Source of the DNA: Zygnema cylindricum
Lineage: Eukaryota; Streptophyta; Zygnematophyceae; Zygnematales; Zygnemataceae
NCBI GenBank assembly: GCA_037447655.1
Contig: JBBHKE010002488.1
Coordinates: 195,536-259,535, forward strand
DNA length: 64,000 nucleotides
Direction of reading: 5' to 3'
Numbering within the stretch: position 1 is the stretch's first letter; every line of letters starts with the position of its first letter. The notes beneath the pieces were generated by a model. The model was not told the origin of the DNA and searched no databases. It was given only the letters and a program-made list of their open reading frames with translations. This document shows, one piece after another, positions 1 through 11,171 of the stretch. A program made the translations under genes and the position numbers.

Positions 1-794
1 CCGGATGAGACGTGGCGACATCTTAGAGGTTGCAGAATATCCGGAACGGAACACAACAAATTCGGATGTGACAAATGTCACATTGTGGCAATATCGTACA
101 TTACGTACAGAAAGTACTCCGGCACTTGTACTTTCCTGTACGGTACCGTTTTCTGACGCGGCATGACCTGGCGCCACGTGGAGAGATAAGATTTGGAGGC
201 AGGAATTCCGGAGAATTCAAGAGCGAATCCGGATAGGACATTTGTTGACTTATTAGCCATGTCGTACGATGTCCGTACAAAAGGTACACCGGCATTTGTA
301 CCTTTATGTACTATACAGTAATGTGATTGGTCAGTACCTCAGTACTAGAGGGTTTAGAGAGGGGTCTAGGACTTAGAATATTTCGGGTAGGTAGTTGACT
401 CTCCCAGAGAGCACCTTGTATAAATGGCAAACTTTGGCCAGCCATAACAATCAACTCAGTTGACCAATTTCAGTGATTTTTGTTGCTGCGGACTCAAGGG
501 AGTCCAGGCTATACAGGGGTGTAGTCGGTCAGAGTTTTTGCCTGCCTGGGTGGCTGCATTTCTAAGGGAAAGTCAAAGTGGGTGAATGTGTCCAAATCTC
601 ATATTCTAACTTTGCATTCTGTGGTGGAACTGAGCACACAGAAAGTCTTATTTCACAGGGGTGAAGCTCTAATGGGGTTCTGATTGTCAAGGGGTCAATC
701 ATTTGGGTTTATATCAAGTTGGAGTCGGCACTATCTAGATTAGCTTCCTTTGGACCTGCGAATTCTGTGTGGCAATGGAGCCCATAGAATTTCA
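1..794 (+). mobile_element. 5' LTR (3' part) of gag-only copia element A1
   Basis: This block repeats at 3233-4026 with one difference that I could find (A at 333, G at 3565). It is the right-hand 794 bp of a 1,346-bp LTR whose first 552 bp lie before the window. It ends in CA at 793-794, and a primer-binding site follows at once. It carries a TATA box at 419-424, a cluster of GTAC sites at about 93-344, and, unusually, the gag start codon at 775-777. Confidence 0.93.
419..424 (+). promoter_or_regulatory. TATA box of the A1 5' LTR
   Basis: TATAAA stands about 350 bp upstream of the gag ATG and just downstream of the GTAC-rich U3 segment. The same box is at 3651-3656 in the 3' LTR. Transcription starting about 30 bp downstream would place the gag ATG in the transcript. 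Confidence 0.7.
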
Positions 795-2652
795 GGTTAT
801 GGGCCCACCATCTAGGGTGCCTATGTTTGATGGAACAGACTTCACTTATTGGGAGTTCACGATGGAGGGATTGCTTTTCGAGAAGCACTTGTGGGGAATT
901 GTTTCGGGACAAGTGAGGTGTCCGCCACCCGGCTTTGGTGGAGCTCACTATGGAGAATCATCTGGGGCTGCCCAGAAAACCAACCGGATTTCAGATGCAA
1001 CGGAAGGTGAAGGGAGAATCATTACCGTGGAAGGGGAAATAGGGGAGAAGGATAAAGGGACACCTATGGTGAGGGGAGCTAGGCTCTCGCCTACGGTTCC
1101 ACTTGTGGGGGTTATAACTGAACCAAAAACTGAAGAAAATGATAGAAAAATTTGGGAATATAAAAACACTATAGCAAAACATCTCATACTTAGATATGTG
1201 TCTAAGTCTATAGCTATCACTCTTTTAAATCTAACCAAGTCGTCGGAAATTTGGGACACACTAATTCAGATTTATAAGAGTGAGACTATACAGAGGCAGC
1301 AGTTAGTAAGACAAGAGATAGAGGCCTATGTTTATAAAGGCGGTAGCATGATAGAGTTTTGCAATGATATTGCTGGGTTATATGTTGAGCTTGCTAGTAC
1401 GGGATATGTAGAATCTGAGGAGAGAAAGATTAATACACTAATCATAAAGCTTCCATATGAGTACGAAGACATCATTTACCGTATGCAGGGAATGGATGTC
1501 TCCTCGTGGACTTGGAGCATTACCATGGGAATAATTCTTGTGAGAGAAAGCACTTTGGAGCTTCGTAGGGGAAGTGAAAGGGTGACTGCATTTACAGCTG
1601 GTGGTGACTGGCGGAAGCGTGATGTGAGGAACGGCGGTGACGAGCGGAAGCGTGATGAAAGGAAGAAGGACAAAGGTAAACCTTATCGGAACTTCGGTGG
1701 AAAGAGAGGGAGAGGAAAAGAAAGGGGAGCTTTGAAACAAGGGGTTTGCTTTGCTTGTAGGAAACCGGGTCACTATATGGAGGAGTGTCCTCGTTTGGAA
1801 GAACTTAGAAGTTGGAGTGTGAATGAGGAGGAAGAAGGGGAAGAGGAGAAAGAGGATGAAAAAATCTTGGAGCTTCTTCACATCGGTAGAATGGAGAAGA
1901 GAGAAAAGTACACAGAAATTCCACGAAGGCAACAGTGTGCTTTTGGAGGTATAAGGGAAGAAAAGAGAGAGGAGGTACTTGAGGATGTCAAGGAGTGTAA
2001 AGTGTATGACTTAGAAATGATAAAGTCAGAACTAGGATCCCTAAGTGAAAACGGGAAAAATAAAATTAATGAGGATAATTTTATAGGTATTTTGGAATTA
2101 GAAAGCTGGTCGGAAAGGGAAACTTCAACGGATTCCGAGGAAAGGGGAGAAGTGAAACTAGAAGGGGTTTTAAAGGATAAGGAAGAAGAGGAATATTTAA
2201 TGAAAGGTTTAGGGGAGGATAAATATTTATTGGGAATAAATTTAGAAAGTGAGAGTGGAAAGAAATCCATGGGAGAGAGTGAGGAAAGTTCATGTTTTGG
2301 GGGTAATAGGTTTGACATCACTAAAGGGAGTGATAACATTTATGAAGGTGTGCCTATAAAAGGGTTAGCCTCAAGATGTGTGTTGCAGATTGGAGATGGG
2401 GCTGGCTGTTTGAATTGCAAGAGGGAAATCGGATTTAGTGTGGATGGAAAAGAGATGAGGTGGATAAAATCTTCGCTCGGATTTATGATAAGTGGGATGC
2501 TAAATGAAATGTGTGATGCAATTATTATTTCATTTCATCTAATGCATTGTTTTAAATACGAGAGCATATTTCATAAGTTATATAAAAGGAAAAAGAAAAG
2601 AAAAAGGAAAAAGGGGAGGGAGTGTTTTGATTATTTTGTTTGTAATAGTTGA
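775..2652 (+). CDS. Gag polyprotein of a gag-only (TR-GAG-like) copia element
   Basis: An unbroken frame from ATG 775 encodes about 625 residues (an in-frame GTG lies at 769). Gag packages element RNA in the cytoplasm. The N-terminus carries VMGPPSRVP and FDG..F.YWE motifs, followed by the copia UBN2-type helical domain with ..KLPYEYEDI.. (about residues 110-260). A basic RK-rich stretch and one CCHC zinc knuckle (CFACRKPGHYMEEC, about residue 330) follow, then a long acidic tail and a final basic KRKKKRKRKK run. No protease, integrase or reverse transcriptase follows, so mobility must depend on another element. Near residue 535 the text CVLQIGDGAGCLNCKREI resembles the copia RNase H segment GYVLYMGDGACCWSSKQQK, possibly a pol remnant. 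The first seven codons lie in the LTR and the next five overlap the primer-binding site. Confidence 0.9.
   Translation: MEPIEFQVMGPPSRVPMFDGTDFTYWEFTMEGLLFEKHLWGIVSGQVRCPPPGFGGAHYGESSGAAQKTNRISDATEGEGRIITVEGEIGEKDKGTPMVRGARLSPTVPLVGVITEPKTEENDRKIWEYKNTIAKHLILRYVSKSIAITLLNLTKSSEIWDTLIQIYKSETIQRQQLVRQEIEAYVYKGGSMIEFCNDIAGLYVELASTGYVESEERKINTLIIKLPYEYEDIIYRMQGMDVSSWTWSITMGIILVRESTLELRRGSERVTAFTAGGDWRKRDVRNGGDERKRDERKKDKGKPYRNFGGKRGRGKERGALKQGVCFACRKPGHYMEECPRLEELRSWSVNEEEEGEEEKEDEKILELLHIGRMEKREKYTEIPRRQQCAFGGIREEKREEVLEDVKECKVYDLEMIKSELGSLSENGKNKINEDNFIGILELESWSERETSTDSEERGEVKLEGVLKDKEEEEYLMKGLGEDKYLLGINLESESGKKSMGESEESSCFGGNRFDITKGSDNIYEGVPIKGLASRCVLQIGDGAGCLNCKREIGFSVDGKEMRWIKSSLGFMISGMLNEMCDAIIISFHLMHCFKYESIFHKLYKRKKKRKRKKGRECFDYFVCNS
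795..810 (+). promoter_or_regulatory. Primer-binding site complementary to initiator tRNA-Met anticodon arm
   Basis: GGTTATGGGCCCACCA follows the LTR's terminal CA with no spacer. It is the reverse complement of the plant initiator tRNA-Met anticodon stem-loop (UGGUGGGCCCAUAACC, sequence recalled from knowledge), so a cleaved half-tRNA could prime minus-strand DNA synthesis. The same bases encode VMGPP of Gag. Near copies stand at 4749-4763, 42799-42813, 52974-52988 and 57468-57482. Confidence 0.8.
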
Positions 2653-2667
2653 AAGGAAGTAGACTAG

Positions 2668-2680
2668 AAAATAAGGGGAG
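2668..2680 (+). other. Polypurine tract of A1
   Basis: The A/G-rich AAAATAAGGGGAG run (one T) directly precedes the TGTTGA start of the 3' LTR, as a plus-strand primer should. A similar GGGGAG ends next to the LTR starts at 43721, 46317 and 61634 on the other strand. Confidence 0.8.
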
Positions 2681-4026
2681 TGTTGATATTTGGGTATTTT
2701 CTAGGTCTTTATTAGATAGAAAAGAGTAGAGGCAGTCTGCCCCTGACTCCCTTCTCCAAAGCCCCCACACTTGTCGTAGTCACTGAAGGCTGGAAAGGGA
2801 GCTAGAGCCATGGCTGCCTAAGCTTTCCAGAGAGACAGGAATAGAACATAGGTATGTTTACCAAAAAGGTATTTGACGGACCCAGGATTTGATCCTGGTA
2901 CCTACCGTCCGTCAAATGTCCATCAGCCGTTAGCTTTGTCCATTTAGTCTAGGACTAGTGCTAGTACATATAGGGTTTGATAAATATTTAAATAGTTATA
3001 CGTAGGATTTTCCATTTAACTAGGTTACGATATTTAGTACATAGAGACAGTTTAATTTAGTACGGAGTACGGTATGGGGACGGAACGGATACCGCGCATT
3101 TGTTTCGATAGCGAAACAAATACCGCGCACCAATTTTCAACGGCTACTATTGAATGCTGAAATACATCGGACGGCCGTGATTAGCGCCGGCTACGCGAAA
3201 GGATAATTTGGCGGTTTGCGGACGTCACCACTCCGGATGAGACGTGGCGACATCTTAGAGGTTGCAGAATATCCGGAACGGAACACAACAAATTCGGATG
3301 TGACAAATGTCACATTGTGGCAATATCGTACATTACGTACAGAAAGTACTCCGGCACTTGTACTTTCCTGTACGGTACCGTTTTCTGACGCGGCATGACC
3401 TGGCGCCACGTGGAGAGATAAGATTTGGAGGCAGGAATTCCGGAGAATTCAAGAGCGAATCCGGATAGGACATTTGTTGACTTATTAGCCATGTCGTACG
3501 ATGTCCGTACAAAAGGTACACCGGCATTTGTACCTTTATGTACTATACAGTAATGTGATTGGTCGGTACCTCAGTACTAGAGGGTTTAGAGAGGGGTCTA
3601 GGACTTAGAATATTTCGGGTAGGTAGTTGACTCTCCCAGAGAGCACCTTGTATAAATGGCAAACTTTGGCCAGCCATAACAATCAACTCAGTTGACCAAT
3701 TTCAGTGATTTTTGTTGCTGCGGACTCAAGGGAGTCCAGGCTATACAGGGGTGTAGTCGGTCAGAGTTTTTGCCTGCCTGGGTGGCTGCATTTCTAAGGG
3801 AAAGTCAAAGTGGGTGAATGTGTCCAAATCTCATATTCTAACTTTGCATTCTGTGGTGGAACTGAGCACACAGAAAGTCTTATTTCACAGGGGTGAAGCT
3901 CTAATGGGGTTCTGATTGTCAAGGGGTCAATCATTTGGGTTTATATCAAGTTGGAGTCGGCACTATCTAGATTAGCTTCCTTTGGACCTGCGAATTCTGT
4001 GTGGCAATGGAGCCCATAGAATTTCA
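2681..4026 (+). mobile_element. 3' LTR of element A1
   Basis: The 1,346-bp LTR runs from TGTTGATATT to GAATTTCA. Its last 794 bp match window positions 1-794. It is inserted in a minus-strand gag at 4027. It contains a TATA box (3651-3656), the GTAC cluster, a strong palindrome at 2872-2921, and an antisense tRNA-like fold at 2876-2943. Short minus-strand reading frames inside it are not genes. Confidence 0.92.
2876..2943 (-). other. tRNA-like fold inside LTR (antisense)
   Basis: On the minus strand ATGGAC pairs with GTCCGT (one G-U) as an acceptor stem, AGC/GCT forms a short D stem, and CCAGG-ATCAAAT-CCTGG gives a canonical 5/7/5 T arm next to the acceptor. The anticodon arm is not clear. 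A related and cleaner fold is at 8346-8407. Confidence 0.45.
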
Positions 4027-4783
4027 CTCTCCTAATCTCCATTGTGTTTTCCTGCACAAGTATCATCCTGACTACTGTGTTCCATTTCCATGAACTATCA
4101 GGCATTCCCTGTACTCGGTACACTATGTTTTCGAACTCATCTGGTAATTTCATGATAAGGGTGTTAACTCTCATTTTCATTGTACCTGTCCACCCGACAC
4201 TTTCCATTTCCATATACAAACAAGAAAGATCATTACAGTAATCTAACATCTTTTCTCCTTTGTAAGTGTAACTCAATAGCTTTTGCTCAGCCAACTGGAG
4301 CTCCTGAATAGTTCCAGCTCTATAAATCTCCACCAAACTCTCCCACAATTCCTCTGCCTTGTAAATGTGAAGATGAGGAGTGGCCAAACCTTGAGTGAGG
4401 TGCCTCAAAATGAAGTTCTTGGCAGCCATGTTTACATCCTCCCACATTTGAATATCGTTCTTCACGGTCTTCACGGTCGCCGTTCCCGATACTGTGGCAA
4501 TAGGAGTGAGGGGTGTCTCCTTCCCTTTCTCTTTTTCGGACACACTGCTGTCCCCATCATCTGCCTCCTCCGCTGAGGCAGCCGTTGTTGCAGAAAACCT
4601 TACTCCCCCAAATCCTGGTGGAGTTCCCGAAGGTGGACGTTTCACTTGTCCACTGACGATACCCAAGTATCGTTTTTCACACAAAGCTCCCATCATCATG
4701 GCTTCCCAATAGATGAACCCAGATCCATTGAAGGTGGGCACCCTAGAGGGTGGGCCCATAACCTGCAATTCTGTGTCCTCCAT
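4027..4783 (-). pseudogene. Truncated copia gag (element A2), cut by A1
   Basis: Reading down from ATG at 4783 gives about 252 open residues beginning MEDTELQVMGPPSRVPTFNG, homologous to A1 Gag, including ..KLPDEFENIVYRVQGM.. and the UBN2-type helical region. The frame runs into A1 LTR sequence at 4026, so the zinc knuckle and the rest of the element are absent here. Its start also lies within its LTR. The truncation is by insertion, not decay: no internal stop is present. Confidence 0.85.
4749..4763 (-). promoter_or_regulatory. Primer-binding site of element A2
   Basis: On the minus strand GGTTATGGGCCCACC follows the LTR end GAATTGCA without a gap. It is an exact 15-nt match to the A1 site. 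Confidence 0.8.
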
Positions 4784-5765
4784 TGGACTACAGAATACAG
4801 GAAGCCTCTAGATAGTATTTAACTATCCCACTTTAAGCCACGACCACTTCTGCCCAAGAAGGCAAACTGACAATTTGACTGCACCCCTCTGTAGCCTGGA
4901 CTCCCCTGAGTCCGTAGCAAAAAGAATCACTGAAAACGGCCAACCAGGCGATAAGTTATGAGCCGGCAAAAATGCCAATTTATACAAAGCTCTCTTAGAG
5001 AGAGGTGTCTGTCTACCAAATATTTCCTAAGTCCTAAATCCCTCTCACAACCCCTATCTACTAAAGTACGAACCAATCGTATTACTGTAAAGTACAGAAA
5101 GGTACTATGGCCGATGTACTTTCTATACGGCCGGTGTACGACAAGGCTCTTGAGTGGACGCGTGTCATTTTTCCACTTGTCCGTATTTCCTCCGGAATTC
5201 CCGCGACCGAATGTCATCCTTCCACGCGGCGCCACGTCATGCCACGTCCATAAAATCCAAAGTGACCATTCCGCGATCTCGGCGATGACGTGCGCCGTCG
5301 GATTAAATCCGACATTAAATGTCGACCGTTCAAAGTGTCTGTTTCATTTGTTTCGTGCGAAATGACGTTTCGCACTAAACCTTAACAAGTTCTATGTTCG
5401 TTTCGTTTCATATTCCAGTTAGATCATTTCGGTACTATACAACAGTTTATATATGAATGAAACCCTACATTATCTAACGGACTTCTACGAGAGACTGGTT
5501 AGAGCTAACGGGTACGCCGCGCTCTACCGGTCGGGGGTTCGAGTCCTGCCAGACTCAACCTTTTGTTGAGAGTGACTTAAGTCACTCTTTAGTCCTTCTT
5601 ATGGAGCTGAGGCAGCCATGGCTCCATCGCTCTCTCTCTCTTTCAATGACTACAACAAGTATGGGGGAGAGAGAGAAGAGATGGAGGCAGGCTGCCATCA
5701 TTTCTTATATATGTTTCCGCTAATTTATTTTAAACTAGAAAATACAAAAACTACTTATTTCAACA
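4764..5765 (-). mobile_element. 5' LTR of element A2
   Basis: The LTR starts (minus strand) TGTTGAAATAAG at 5765 and ends GAATTGCA at 4764, 1,002 bp. A TATA box lies near 4978-4990. At about 5490-5560 the plus strand holds a tRNA-like stretch with an exact Pol III B-box core (GGTTCGAGTCC) and near-complementary ends GAGACTG/CAGACTC. A CT-rich run and its purine-rich counterpart (5625-5695) surround the LTR start region. Confidence 0.85.
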
Positions 5766-6015
5766 GTAGGAGTGCTAAATAGAAGTCTAAATGCTCCCAC
5801 TAAGAAGGATTGGGAGGCAGCTAAGAGAGTCGTTAGATATTTGATAGGAACTAGGGATCTATGGTTGCATTTGGGTGGAGAGAATACTGACATCACTACT
5901 TAGAGTGATGCCAGTTATGGTGATGCTCATATGAGGAGATGTACTTCTGGATATGTATTATATATGGGTGATGGGGCTTGCTGTTGGAGTAGCAAACAGC
6001 AAAAGGTTATTGCTC
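5766..6015 (+). pseudogene. Copia RT/RNase H fragment
   Basis: Translation gives VGVLNRSLNAPTKKDWEA and later RCTSGYVLYMGDGACCWSSK, the connection and RNase H region of copia pol. A TAG near 5900 interrupts the frame. The left side was cut by insertion of element A2 and the right side breaks into a simple repeat at about 6016. Confidence 0.8.
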
Positions 6016-6240
6016 GTCCCCACTTGGCTGCCGATTTGTCATTGTCGCCACTTCACTGTTGGTTCATCACCGTTGCCATTTCGCTGCCGCTTTGTCGCCG
6101 TCGCGACTTCACTGCCGATTCATCACTGTGGCCACTTCGCTGCCGATTTGTCGTCGTCGCCATATCAGTCTCGGTTCATCACCATCGCCACTTCATTGCC
6201 TATTTTTCGCCGTCGCCACTTCCCTGCCAACCCGTCACCA
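6016..6240 (+). repeat. Degenerate tandem repeat, unit about 55 bp
   Basis: Units begin TTCATCACCGTTGCCA near 6063, 6118 and 6176 and are built from GCCACTTCGCTGCCGATT-like subunits. The frames through it are open but low in complexity. It starts where RNase H homology stops. Confidence 0.7.
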
Positions 6241-6249
6241 CATAGACAT

Positions 6250-6809
6250 TAAGGCGCGGTGAGAGGGATGAAATGAGTAAATGAAAAAAATGGTGTACAG
6301 GGAGAGAGCAAAAATGAGGAAAAAGAAAAGAATAAAATGACTTTAGTATCCACATTCTTAGAATTCATATAACTTGATAATTTTAGTAAACTTCACACTG
6401 TAGATTATTATTTGGTTAACATGGAGAAAGAGGGTAAAATTTTGTAGATCCCGTAGCTAGTTTGTAGAGGATAGAGAATTATAGATATGGTAGACTGTTC
6501 CCACGAACTTTACTTTGACTTCCACCTTTGTACCACATTTGTGGTCGTGATATAATAAAAACACATTTTTGTTGCATTCCATTCGATGATTTGAAGATTG
6601 ATTTGCTCTGTGAATGACCTTTAAAATAGAGGGAGTTAGAGGTTTATTGACATGTAATTACAGTCTATTTTCAATGAAATTGTTTTGTTTTATGGGTTTT
6701 CGAAAATATTACAAATATTGAATCTCTCAAATATTCAAAACATCATTTTCACACATCATGCGGTATTTTTTTTATATTTTTAATTTATGTTATCATGTTT
6801 TGAATGCAG
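6250..6809. other. AT-rich stretch without recognised gene
   Basis: No open frame of note and no recognisable domain. A possible 3' splice site (TTTTGAATGCAG) ends at 6809 just before the unknown broken gene. Confidence 0.5.
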
Positions 6810-7481
6810 CGGAATTTGCGTGGAAGTGACAAAACTCGACATATTTGGGCGCAAAAATTTCTCGAGTTACTAATCGGCACCGTTCGACAAACCATATGGC
6901 AAGATCTTGCACTTAGGCAAATGAATTTTCCGGACCATGCATACTTTACCACTTCATTCTTTTTGACAATATTAAAAGAATAGGGTCCGAAGTGGCAAAC
7001 TTTCGCAGAAGCGGAGCATCGAATGGACGAGAAGAAGACGAAAGGTCGCCTATTGCCGACATTCCAATTCCAACGCAGGTCAAAGATGAACTCCGCGCGT
7101 TGAGAGTCGGAGTTGACTCTATTCCACCCCTTATAGGAAGAATACGCGAACTCGAAAATATTGTGGAAAATTTGGGCACAAAATTAGAAACGTGTATTGC
7201 GAAGCTTGACACAAGGCTCACGACAACACAACTCCAACTTGACGGAGGATTATGGAGGATTGAGTCAATATTTTTAGGCTTGACACATCGTTTTATGCAA
7301 CTATTTTCCTTTTCTTCACAAACATCATTTTCCCCTCCCCCTTGTCCTACTCCTCACCCTCCTCCCTCTTAATCAACAAATCCACCACCTTTTTCATTTC
7401 CCTCTTTGACACCCATGTGTTCTTTCCAACCAACACCTTGCTTTTCTCAACGTCATACATTTACTAGTGTCCCTTTCCACC

Positions 7482-7650
7482 CTATTCATTCCACAACATC
7501 TCCTTCCCACCTCTCTACATCTACCGATGCATCTCTCCCCCCTATTCATTCCACAACCTCTCCTTCCCACCATTCTTCATCTATCGATGCCTCTCTTCCC
7601 CCTATCCATTCCTTAACATCTCGTTCCCACACTTTTACTTCTACAAATGA
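7482..7650 (+). repeat. In-frame tandem repeat of about 60 bp
   Basis: Three units of CCTATTCATTCCACAAC..TCTACATCTACCGATGC encode IHSTTSPSH..S.DASLPP. Further units lie at 8596-8730 beyond the solo LTR, showing the LTR landed inside the array. Confidence 0.8.
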
Positions 7651-7654
7651 CTCT

Positions 7655-8589
7655 TGGAACTCTGTGTGCTCCATTGCCCACAAAAATCGCACATCCAAAA
7701 GAAGCTAATCTAGATAGTGCCGACCCCAAGTTGATATAAACTCAAATGACTGACCCCTTAACAATCACAAACCCATTATAGCTTCACCCTTGTGAAATAA
7801 GACTTTCAATGTGCTCAGTTCCACCACGGAATGTAAAGTTAGAATATGAGTTTTGGACACATTCACCCATTTTGACTTTCCCTTAGAAATGCAGCCACCC
7901 TGGCAGGAAAAAACTCTGACCAATTACACCCCTATGTAGCATGGACTCCCTTGAGTTCGCAGCAAAAAGAATCACTGAAAATGGTTAAGTAAATTGATAG
8001 TTATGAATGGTCAAAGATGACCTTTTGTACTTGAGCTCTCTCGGAGAGAGGCTGCTACCTACTAAATTTTTTAAATCCTATTCCCTGTTAAAACTCTATC
8101 TATTGATATACCGCACCAATCAAATTACTGTGTCGTACAAAAAAATACAGGTGTCGATGTACTTTCTGTACGGCCATCGTACAACATGGCCAAAATGTCG
8201 ACACGTGTTAAATTGGGATTTGTTATCGTAATCTCCGGAGTTGTCCATGCACTATGTAATTATTCCTCGTTAAACGAATTAGTCTATGTGTAACTATATA
8301 TATATTTATCTAACCTCATATACCATATCACTGGTCCTAGACCTAACGGACAAAGCTGACGGCTACTATGACAGACCATAGGTACCAAGATCAATTCTTG
8401 GGTCCGTCAATAATTTTAGTAAACCTATATGTTTCTCTATAAAGCTTTAGGCAGCCATGGCTCTATCTCCCTACCCAGACTTCAGTGACTACAACAAGTG
8501 TGGGGGCTTGGAGAAGGGAGTTAGAGGTAGACTACCCTCTACCTTTTTCCCATCATAATACAGACCTAGAAAATACTCAAGTATCAACA
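7655..8589 (-). mobile_element. Solo LTR, copia family A
   Basis: It runs TG (7655) to CA (8589) on the plus strand; read on the minus strand it starts TGTTGATACTTGAG and ends near the family's in-LTR ATG. Flanks ACTCT (7650-7654) and ACTTT (8590-8594) are a 4/5 target duplication. No internal element remains, implying LTR-LTR recombination. Confidence 0.88.
8346..8407 (+). other. tRNA-like fold inside solo LTR (antisense to element)
   Basis: Acceptor ACGGAC/GTCCGT (6 bp), D stem AGC/GCT, anticodon-like stem CTATG/CATAG with a 6-nt loop, and T arm CCAAG-ATCAATT-CTTGG (5/7/5) are laid out in tRNA order. The D arm and anticodon loop are short, so it is a tRNA-derived remnant or mimic, not a functional tRNA gene. 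Confidence 0.5.
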
Positions 8590-9447
8590 ACTTTCTCCCC
8601 CCTATTCATTCAACAACATATCCTTCCCACCATTCTACATCTATCGATGCCACTCTCTTCCTATCCATTCCACAGCATCTCCTTGTCAAACTTTTACTTT
8701 TACCAATGCCTCTCTTCCCCCTATTAATACCACACCAATTCTTACCCCAACTTATGTCAAACTTGATGAATTTCTTATAGATTGGGCGAATTGGCAAAGA
8801 TACACCCTACAGAGCCACGAGTGTGATGTCAAGGTGGAATCTATATTTAACGAGTACCATTATGGAATAAATGACCACCCTCATATAAAGTTGCTATTCA
8901 ACACAAATGAAACAGAAAAATACAAAACAAAAAAAGGATGTAAATTCATAGTATGGGTAAAGGGAGAGGGGAGGAAGCAGAGTCGTTGTCTCAATATTTT
9001 GCATTGTGTTGAAAAGTTAATGACTATTCCATCGTGGGATTTAACAAAAAGCATAAACTTTGTAGAAAGAATTAGAATAGAGAAGTTTGGTGGGAGCACG
9101 ACAGAACTTCAAGAGGCCTTATATATAACAACTAAACCAGATTTGAAAGACGGATTTAATGAGAAAAAAAATCAACAAAGGTTTGGCCATTTCCAAAAAT
9201 TAGAAGAGTTACGTGAAATCACGGGTTAATTTAGGCATTTATAGGAATAGTATAGAAGTTACAATGTGTTGAGTAGAGATATACCATTTATTTGTAATTT
9301 TTTAACTTGGATTTGGGTTAAATTGTTATGTATCGGGTTATTGTGGTGCTTTGTGTTTAGTATGTTGTACGTTCTCGCACAAAATAGGTTTGTTTTTGGA
9401 AACCACGATATAAACATGCTTTGTGTGTGTAAAACGTCGTCGTTAAT

Positions 9448-9597
9448 AAATTATTGGATTATTATTCAACCATGAACTTCAAGGATTATTATTTAACCAG
9501 GTGTAAGCATACGATATTGAGTTAAATTATTGGATTATTATTCAACCATGAAATTGAAGGATTATTATTTAACCAGGTGGAAGCATACGATATTGAA
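9448..9597. repeat. Tandem duplication, two units of about 75 bp
   Basis: Both units carry GGATTATTATTCAACCATGA, then AAGGATTATTATTTAACCAG and GCATACGATATTGA, with a few substitutions between them. Confidence 0.85.
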
Positions 9598-10520
9598 ACT
9601 CAAAAAAGTATAATTGGAAACACTTAAGAATTAATTATACATAAAAAATCACACGCTACAATTAACCCTAAACATAGAGCGACAATAACTAGTTTGTTTG
9701 AAAAAGGATGTTTATTATACTGCATATACAAACACAACAACATAACGTCATTTTTTATAAATAAAGTAAACAAACCTTCAACTTAAAGTCATAAACATGG
9801 GTTTGCATTCGACACTCGTTACGAAGGGAAACCCTATATTAATGAAAACGCGTTATTATAACCACTAATAATAGTTTGGTGTAAGTAGACGTGGAAAACT
9901 GCAATCGACTACTATCTAAAATACAGTTCTTGACTTTAGTTGATGAATTAATGCCAATTGGGCGGCGAGCGATTCAATTTATGATTTCGGGGCCAACTGA
10001 ACAGCGTTCGAATGTGTTATTGACGATAACAATTATAGACGAGGTAAATATGAAATCCAAATAGTTACGCGACATACACCCGCTCAGGTCGACAAAAGGA
10101 CTAAAATGAATTTATTATTATGGGAAACAATAAGAGTTAACGTACTAATATTTAACGTAAAATAAAAATCCGTATACATCTCCCGGTCAGTTTTAACGTC
10201 CATTTTTTTTTCTTAAAAATTCAAGGTACCTGGTAGGTACCTTGCGAAGTGTGAGACTAACTCGTTTTTTGAATGTGAGTCCCTATGTCCACACGGTCTA
10301 CACCGCGGGCCAAAATTTAACGAACCTAGTCTGTAGTGTACTGAATCTTGCAACTTTTCGGGCATTCTGAAGTTCCGAAAGCGTCTATGTGACCCGTAGT
10401 CTCCGCAAGACCGTATGTTTAGGGTTTATTTTACTTGGGTTTGTGTTTTTTAATATTAAAAAAAACAACCCAAAGGAATAATAAACGACCCTAAGCATAC
10501 GAGCCCTTTTCGCATACCCG
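9598..10520. other. AT-rich intergenic DNA, no gene seen
   Basis: No credible reading frame. It holds a perfect 10-bp inverted repeat, CAAGGTACCT at 10222-10231 and AGGTACCTTG at 10235-10244, with a 3-nt loop. Confidence 0.5.
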
Positions 10521-10527
10521 ATCACGC

Positions 10528-10579
10528 GAGGTGCCGAAGGCGTCGAGGGGTGCCGAAGGGGTGCCGAAGGGGTGCCGCG
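10528..10579. repeat. 11-bp GC-rich tandem repeat
   Basis: Units GGGGTGCCGAA at 10547, 10558 and (GCG-ended) 10569, with a related unit at 10528. It is a GC-rich island in AT-rich DNA. Confidence 0.8.
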
Positions 10580-11117
10580 GGTCCCACACTTGTATGGAGG
10601 CTTGTTGTATCTCTTTGGCATGCTTGTTGAGGTGGTAACACGTATCGAACTGCTTCTTTTACCGATATTAAGTGAATCGATATCCGTAAAAGTTGCCATT
10701 TCGTAAGGCATCATGTGGCAAAGGTTTTTCCTGTTGATTTCCTTAATAGCGTAGCGTCGTATAGCTAAAGTAAAAACAACACAAAGAAATTGTAAAAATG
10801 TAGAGTACAGTTTGTGTCTTGTTCGAACTTATGGCGTGTTCCCATGTAACTGAAACTTTGAAACGTTACTTTGGATTTTAGCGCAGATTTTACTGTGTAC
10901 TTTTCAAAGTTTCCTATGTCAATCATTACTTGCGCCTTCATTACTTCAAATATGTGGCAATTGTAGACGTCTACAAAATATGCGACAGCCTACGATAGTA
11001 CGAAACGAAGTGTAGACGACTACGAAACTTCCTAAAATTAGTGACGTCTGCAAAAACGGCGACGGTTGTAGACGTCGAGTTTTTTGTGACATTGTAGATG
11101 TTTAGGGTTTTGTGACA

Positions 11118-11171
11118 TTGCGAAGTCATGCTACCTTGCGAAGTCATGCTACCTTGCGAAGTCATGCTACC
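11118..11171. repeat. 18-bp tandem repeat, three exact units
   Basis: TTGCGAAGTCATGCTACC repeats at 11118, 11136 and 11154. Confidence 0.92.

Larger units (their letters stand above)
6810..9229 (+). pseudogene. Unknown gene, broken by frameshift, stop and solo LTR
   Basis: I do not recognise this protein. After a plausible acceptor at 6809 the frame reads RNLRGSDKTRHIWAQKF to LTILKE, stopping at 6981. One frame over, the text continues through RIGSEVANFRRSG and a predicted coiled-coil (ELENIVENLGTKLETCIAKL) to a proline-rich end at 7372. After that TAA the same frame stays open through Ser/Thr/Pro repeats to 7654, where a solo LTR is inserted. The right half (8590-9229) resumes the repeats and continues via ATPILTPTY-like text to a charged C-terminal domain (8834-9229) ending ..FGHFQKLEELREITG. 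So one frameshift, one nonsense codon and one LTR insertion separate parts of what was probably one gene, host or transposon-borne. Confidence 0.5.
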